Positions 60,322 through 62,734 of a stretch of DNA of 62,734 nucleotides are shown in pieces (the first letter of the stretch is position 1; each line of letters starts with the position of its first letter). Position numbers and translations under genes: made by a program. Origin of the DNA: Acetobacter sp. UBA5411. GTDB taxonomy: Bacteria > Pseudomonadota > Alphaproteobacteria > Acetobacterales > Acetobacteraceae. The notes under the pieces were generated by a model that worked only from the letters and a program-made list of their open reading frames with translations, was not told the DNA's origin and did no database searches. Location: NCBI RefSeq assembly GCF_002409645.1, contig NZ_DHNR01000026.1, positions 15,547 to 78,280 on the forward strand, read 5' to 3'.

Positions 60322-60424
60322 TCCGGTCTCCCTCCTTGTCGGCGCGGCAGGCGGGATAGCCTCGGTTATCCTGCTGACGTGGGGAATGCTCCGGGCGAAG
60401 CGGCGGAGTGATCCGTTTGGGTGA
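60314..60424 (+). CDS. Tiny membrane protein, 36 residues
   Basis: MLDPVSLLVGAAGGIASVIL then LTWGMLRAKRRSDPFG: one membrane span with a basic cytoplasmic end. ATG overlaps the peptidase stop. Confidence 0.52.
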   Translation: MLDPVSLLVGAAGGIASVILLTWGMLRAKRRSDPFG

Positions 60425-60454
60425 ACTATTTCCAAAAGCGACATAGTTCGAACT

Positions 60455-60532
60455 TGTAAGCCGGGCTTACAGGTTGAGCGGTCAAGGATTGCTTGACAGG
60501 TGAGGGTGTAAAGCGACGCTTTACAGGTGAGG
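60455..60532 (+). repeat. Three hairpin modules, each followed by an AGGT(T)GAG tag
   Basis: TGTAAGC CGG GCTTACA (60455-60471), GTCAAG GATTG CTTGAC (60481-60497) and TGTAAAGC GAC GCTTTACA (60507-60525). Each is followed at once by AGGTGAG or AGGTTGAG. The stems differ in sequence while the tag is kept. The rest of the 310-base gap 60425-60734 holds no gene I can support. Confidence 0.6.
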
Positions 60533-60734
60533 AGCTTCCACCCTCTGCGGCAGCTCCGTCACGGCTTGTCTCTGTCGGTAGCGACCCGAACCGTTTGCTG
60601 TGGACCGGGTTCGATACCGGCTAGATGCGGCAGTTGGGTCATCCCCGCATCGTCTTTGTTGCTGACCGCGCGTCCTTCCGTGCTGCCGCAGCCAACGCAG
60701 AATCTCACATTCCGACGCCAGAGGACAGAGAAAA

Positions 60735-61118
60735 ATGCGCCTAGCCGCCACCCTTTCGCTTGTCGTTTTATCCGCCTGCACCACAATCCCAACCCGCGCG
60801 CGCCACGACATGCTCGGCCTGTCCCGCGCTGATCTCGTCGCCTGCGCTGGCGTGCCTGACATGGACGAGGAACGCGACGGGCAGGAGGTTCTGACGTATC
60901 GGCAAGACGCTCAGGTGCAGGGGCCGCTCGATCTCAAGGGGCCGCTGTCTCTGGAATTGTCGATCGGTGGCCATGGCACATGCCGGGCAACCGCGTCGCT
61001 TCGTGAGGGGCGCGTCGTGCGGGTGACGTATTCCGGGCCGAGCGCGACGCTGGAGGGCAGGGATGGGGCGTGTGCCGGGGTGGTGCGGGGGTGTTTGAGG
61101 GGCGATTCGCAGCGGTGA
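60735..61118 (+). CDS. Small lipoprotein, 127 residues
   Basis: MRLAATLSLVVLSACTTIPT is a lipoprotein signal with lipobox LSAC. ADLVACAGVPDMDEERDGQE and GGHGTCRATASLREGRVVRV follow, with paired cysteines likely forming disulphides in the periplasm. Last prophage gene before attR. Could act in lysis or superinfection exclusion; unknown. Confidence 0.68.
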   Translation: MRLAATLSLVVLSACTTIPTRARHDMLGLSRADLVACAGVPDMDEERDGQEVLTYRQDAQVQGPLDLKGPLSLELSIGGHGTCRATASLREGRVVRVTYSGPSATLEGRDGACAGVVRGCLRGDSQR

Positions 61119-61131
61119 GAATCGCGTTGGA

Positions 61132-61191
61132 AGTTTTACAATTTTGGAAAGATTGCCCGACTTGCAAACGCTCCGTTTATGAGTTTTACAC
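61132..61191 (+). promoter_or_regulatory. Candidate integrase arm-type sites (right)
   Basis: AGTTTTACA at 61132-61140 and AGTTTTACAC at 61182-61191, both in the same orientation as AGTTTTACAC at 11997-12006 near attL. All three lie within 100 bases of an att core on the prophage side. Confidence 0.5.
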
Positions 61192-61222
61192 ACCTAAGTC
61201 TATGAAAAGAAATAACGTCCTG

Positions 61223-61240
61223 TTCCCGCCCGGACCTCCA
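61223..61240 (+). other. attR core
   Basis: TTCCCGCCCGGACCTCCA, identical to the tRNA-Cys 3' end at 11938. Chromosomal sequence resumes after it; the next 220 bases hold no gene I can support. Confidence 0.92.
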
Positions 61241-61462
61241 GGTGCTTTTAATTCCCCAAAAAATAATATGTTTTATAAAATGGCCGCACACGTTTGGGGC
61301 TATTCGCTTTCTGGTCTCAGCCATCAGCGACAAGCCATCTCAAGCAGATTCTCGCAAAGTACGAAGAACGTTATTCCATAAACAGGACGGCCAGTGTTTC
61401 CTGTCGTAAGCACGGCTATGCAGGCCAGACTCTCTATGTGCCTAGCCTGTCAGGGGCGGCAG

Positions 61463-62437
61463 TTACTCCCGCGCCATCTGGCAGGCGAGGGCGGACGCTG
61501 CTCCAAACAGACCCGGCTCCGGGTAATGGATCATCCTGACGGGAATTTTACGCATCAGCGTTTCAAAGCGACCTTTTTCGATAAAACGATGAAAGAAGTC
61601 CGAGCGAGGCAGGACGCTCATCAGGCGTTTCCCCAACCCTCCGGCGATGACAACGCCCGTAGCGCCATGTGCAAGAGCCATGTCGCCAGCAAATGATCCC
61701 AGTAGTCGGCAGAAACGGACCATTCCCTGCATGGCAACCTGATCATGACCTTCGAGAGCCAGTGTCCAGAGCTGTTTATCATCCAGATTACGATTCACTT
61801 CGCCCATATCGTCGGCCACAAGCCCGCAGATGTGAATGATCGCCGGGCCTGAAATCACGCGCTCGGCCGAAACACGGCCATAGATGGCGCGCAGACGATC
61901 AAGCAGGCGGTCTTCAAAATCGTCGCAGGGGCTGAAACCGATGTGGCCGCCCTCGGCACCGCGTACGAGGGTTTCTGTTCCATTTCGGATGATGCTGGCC
62001 GTGCCGAGTCCCGTCCCCGGTCCAATTGTGAGGATGGTTCCATTCTCGGGAAGCGGATGGTCTGGTCCACACAGGTAGGGTTGATGGCCATGGTCAAGGT
62101 GGGCTACCGCGTGAGCGACGGCTTCAAAATCGTTCAGCAAAAGTGGATTGTCGACGGCCAGATGTCCGCCCAACTCTGCTCGCACGATGACCCAGGGATT
62201 GTTCGCCATCGTCAGGATCTCGGTCTGGACAGGCGCTGCAACCGCCAGAGCCGCCCGGCGGGGAAGAGGACGTCCCAGATTCTGGCGGAAATGATTCCAT
62301 GCGCTCTCCAGCGTGTCATGGTCCGCCACATTCAGAATCATCGGTGTATCAAGTGAGCAGACGCGTCCCTGACGCACTGTCGCAATGCTGAAACGTGCAT
62401 GGGTTCCGCCGATATCGGCGACGACGATCTCTTCCAT
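61463..62437 (-). CDS. glk: Glucokinase
   Basis: 324 residues. Phosphorylates glucose with ATP. VADIGGTHARFSIATV (phosphate-binding), LLLNDFEAVAHAVAHL (catalytic Asp), ILTIGPGTGLGTASIIRNG and VVIAGGLGKRLMSVLPRSDF follow the Glk family in the right order and the length is standard. The C-terminal part is intact, so the prophage did not interrupt it. Confidence 0.92.
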   Translation of the reverse strand: MEEIVVADIGGTHARFSIATVRQGRVCSLDTPMILNVADHDTLESAWNHFRQNLGRPLPRRAALAVAAPVQTEILTMANNPWVIVRAELGGHLAVDNPLLLNDFEAVAHAVAHLDHGHQPYLCGPDHPLPENGTILTIGPGTGLGTASIIRNGTETLVRGAEGGHIGFSPCDDFEDRLLDRLRAIYGRVSAERVISGPAIIHICGLVADDMGEVNRNLDDKQLWTLALEGHDQVAMQGMVRFCRLLGSFAGDMALAHGATGVVIAGGLGKRLMSVLPRSDFFHRFIEKGRFETLMRKIPVRMIHYPEPGLFGAASALACQMARE

Positions 62438-62559
62438 GATCAGCAGGCTTCCTTTTTGTTCATCAGGGACAAAACGCGCTGTACCTCAGGATGGATAAGA
62501 TGTTTCGAAAAGGGTGGTTTTCAGAATGCCTGTTATGAGGCGGGTCTGAAGTAAGAAGA

Positions 62560-62734
62560 CTAGCGTGGTTTCTGGTCTGCCGTGACGCGGGACATGATCG
62601 CACTCCTGATAACGCTTGGGGTGAGGCGATCGATCATACGTAATATCCGAAAGGGCCACGGAAAGATGGTCTCGCCCGTATTGCGGGCAAGAGCGGCAAT
62701 GATGTGGCGGGATGCGGCTTCCGGCGTGACGAGA
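62560..62734 (-). CDS. Short-chain dehydrogenase, C-terminal end
   Basis: Only the last 57 codons are present: VTPEAASRHIIAALARNTGE, TIFPWPFRILRMIDRLTPSV and a basic tail. This is the usual end of short-chain dehydrogenases of the KR-like group. Substrate unknown; the catalytic part is outside the window. Confidence 0.6.
   Translation of the reverse strand, partial: LVTPEAASRHIIAALARNTGETIFPWPFRILRMIDRLTPSVIRSAIMSRVTADQKPR

Larger units (their letters stand above)
11938..61240. mobile_element. Tailed-phage (myovirus-like) prophage inserted in tRNA-Cys
   Basis: Bounded by an 18-bp direct repeat of the tRNA-Cys 3' end, with an integrase gene next to the left copy. Contents in order are an integration/recombination block on the minus strand, an immunity switch, early rightward genes, terminase, head, contractile-tail and baseplate genes, lysis genes, a tail spike and an accessory zone. 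All expected virion modules are present and open, so it may be inducible, apart from the question of whether the intein-bearing head protein splices. Confidence 0.95.

Noticed and set aside
60595..60640. tRNA-like T-arm (GGGTTCGATACC) near 60610
   Set aside because: No matching acceptor, D or anticodon stems around it.

Overview
The window comes from an acetic acid bacterium (Acetobacteraceae; probably Acetobacter or a close relative, inferred). The grounds are moderately GC-rich genes with alphaproteobacterial relatives, a PopZ-type polar protein, the order pcm-tolC-popZ-valS, and a palindromic repeat of a kind I associate with acetic acid bacteria. It holds an almost complete myovirus-like prophage of about 49.3 kb (11938-61240) inserted at the 3' end of a tRNA-Cys gene, with chromosome on both sides.

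Left chromosomal flank (1-11937): the start of glyQ, an ATP-dependent dihydroxyacetone kinase, a YbaK-type deacylase, an AT-rich ATPase/nuclease gene cut in two by an in-frame amber codon (a possible decayed defence gene), msrA, valS, a popZ-like gene, a TolC-family exporter, a Pcm-like methyltransferase and tRNA-Cys. Right flank (61241-62734): glucokinase and the end of a short-chain dehydrogenase gene.

Prophage: integrase and a small excisionase-like gene lie next to attL and head a leftward early block (12012-20413) with a RecA-like ATPase, an exonuclease and many small overlapping genes. The immunity region (20414-22512) has a P63C-domain gene, an XRE repressor, a Cro/YdaS-like gene and four copies of one operator, TGTGA-N7-TCACA, placed over the leftward and rightward early promoters. 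A rightward early block (22509-30186) carries GapR-like, DNA methyltransferase, VRR-NUC, DUF1376 and Dam genes. The late block (30410-55829) runs terminase, portal, head, sheath, tube, frameshifted chaperones, tape measure, baseplate, fibres, lysis genes and a very large tail spike with a GH30 glycosidase domain. The right end (55898-61118) is an accessory zone: holin-like protein, AT-rich O-acyltransferase, lipoproteins, tiny membrane proteins, an HNH homing endonuclease module and a papain-like peptidase.

The most unusual object is in the head-morphogenesis gene (33652-35544). A 362-residue intein interrupts its conserved NCRC motif, and the middle of that intein carries, on the opposite strand and in exact codon register, a 333-residue protein with three helix-turn-helix units and a PD-(D/E)XK-like nuclease core. 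It has its own ribosome binding site and a consensus -10 box inside the intein's C-terminal splicing block. I read this as an intein whose homing endonuclease is encoded antisense to the intein itself.
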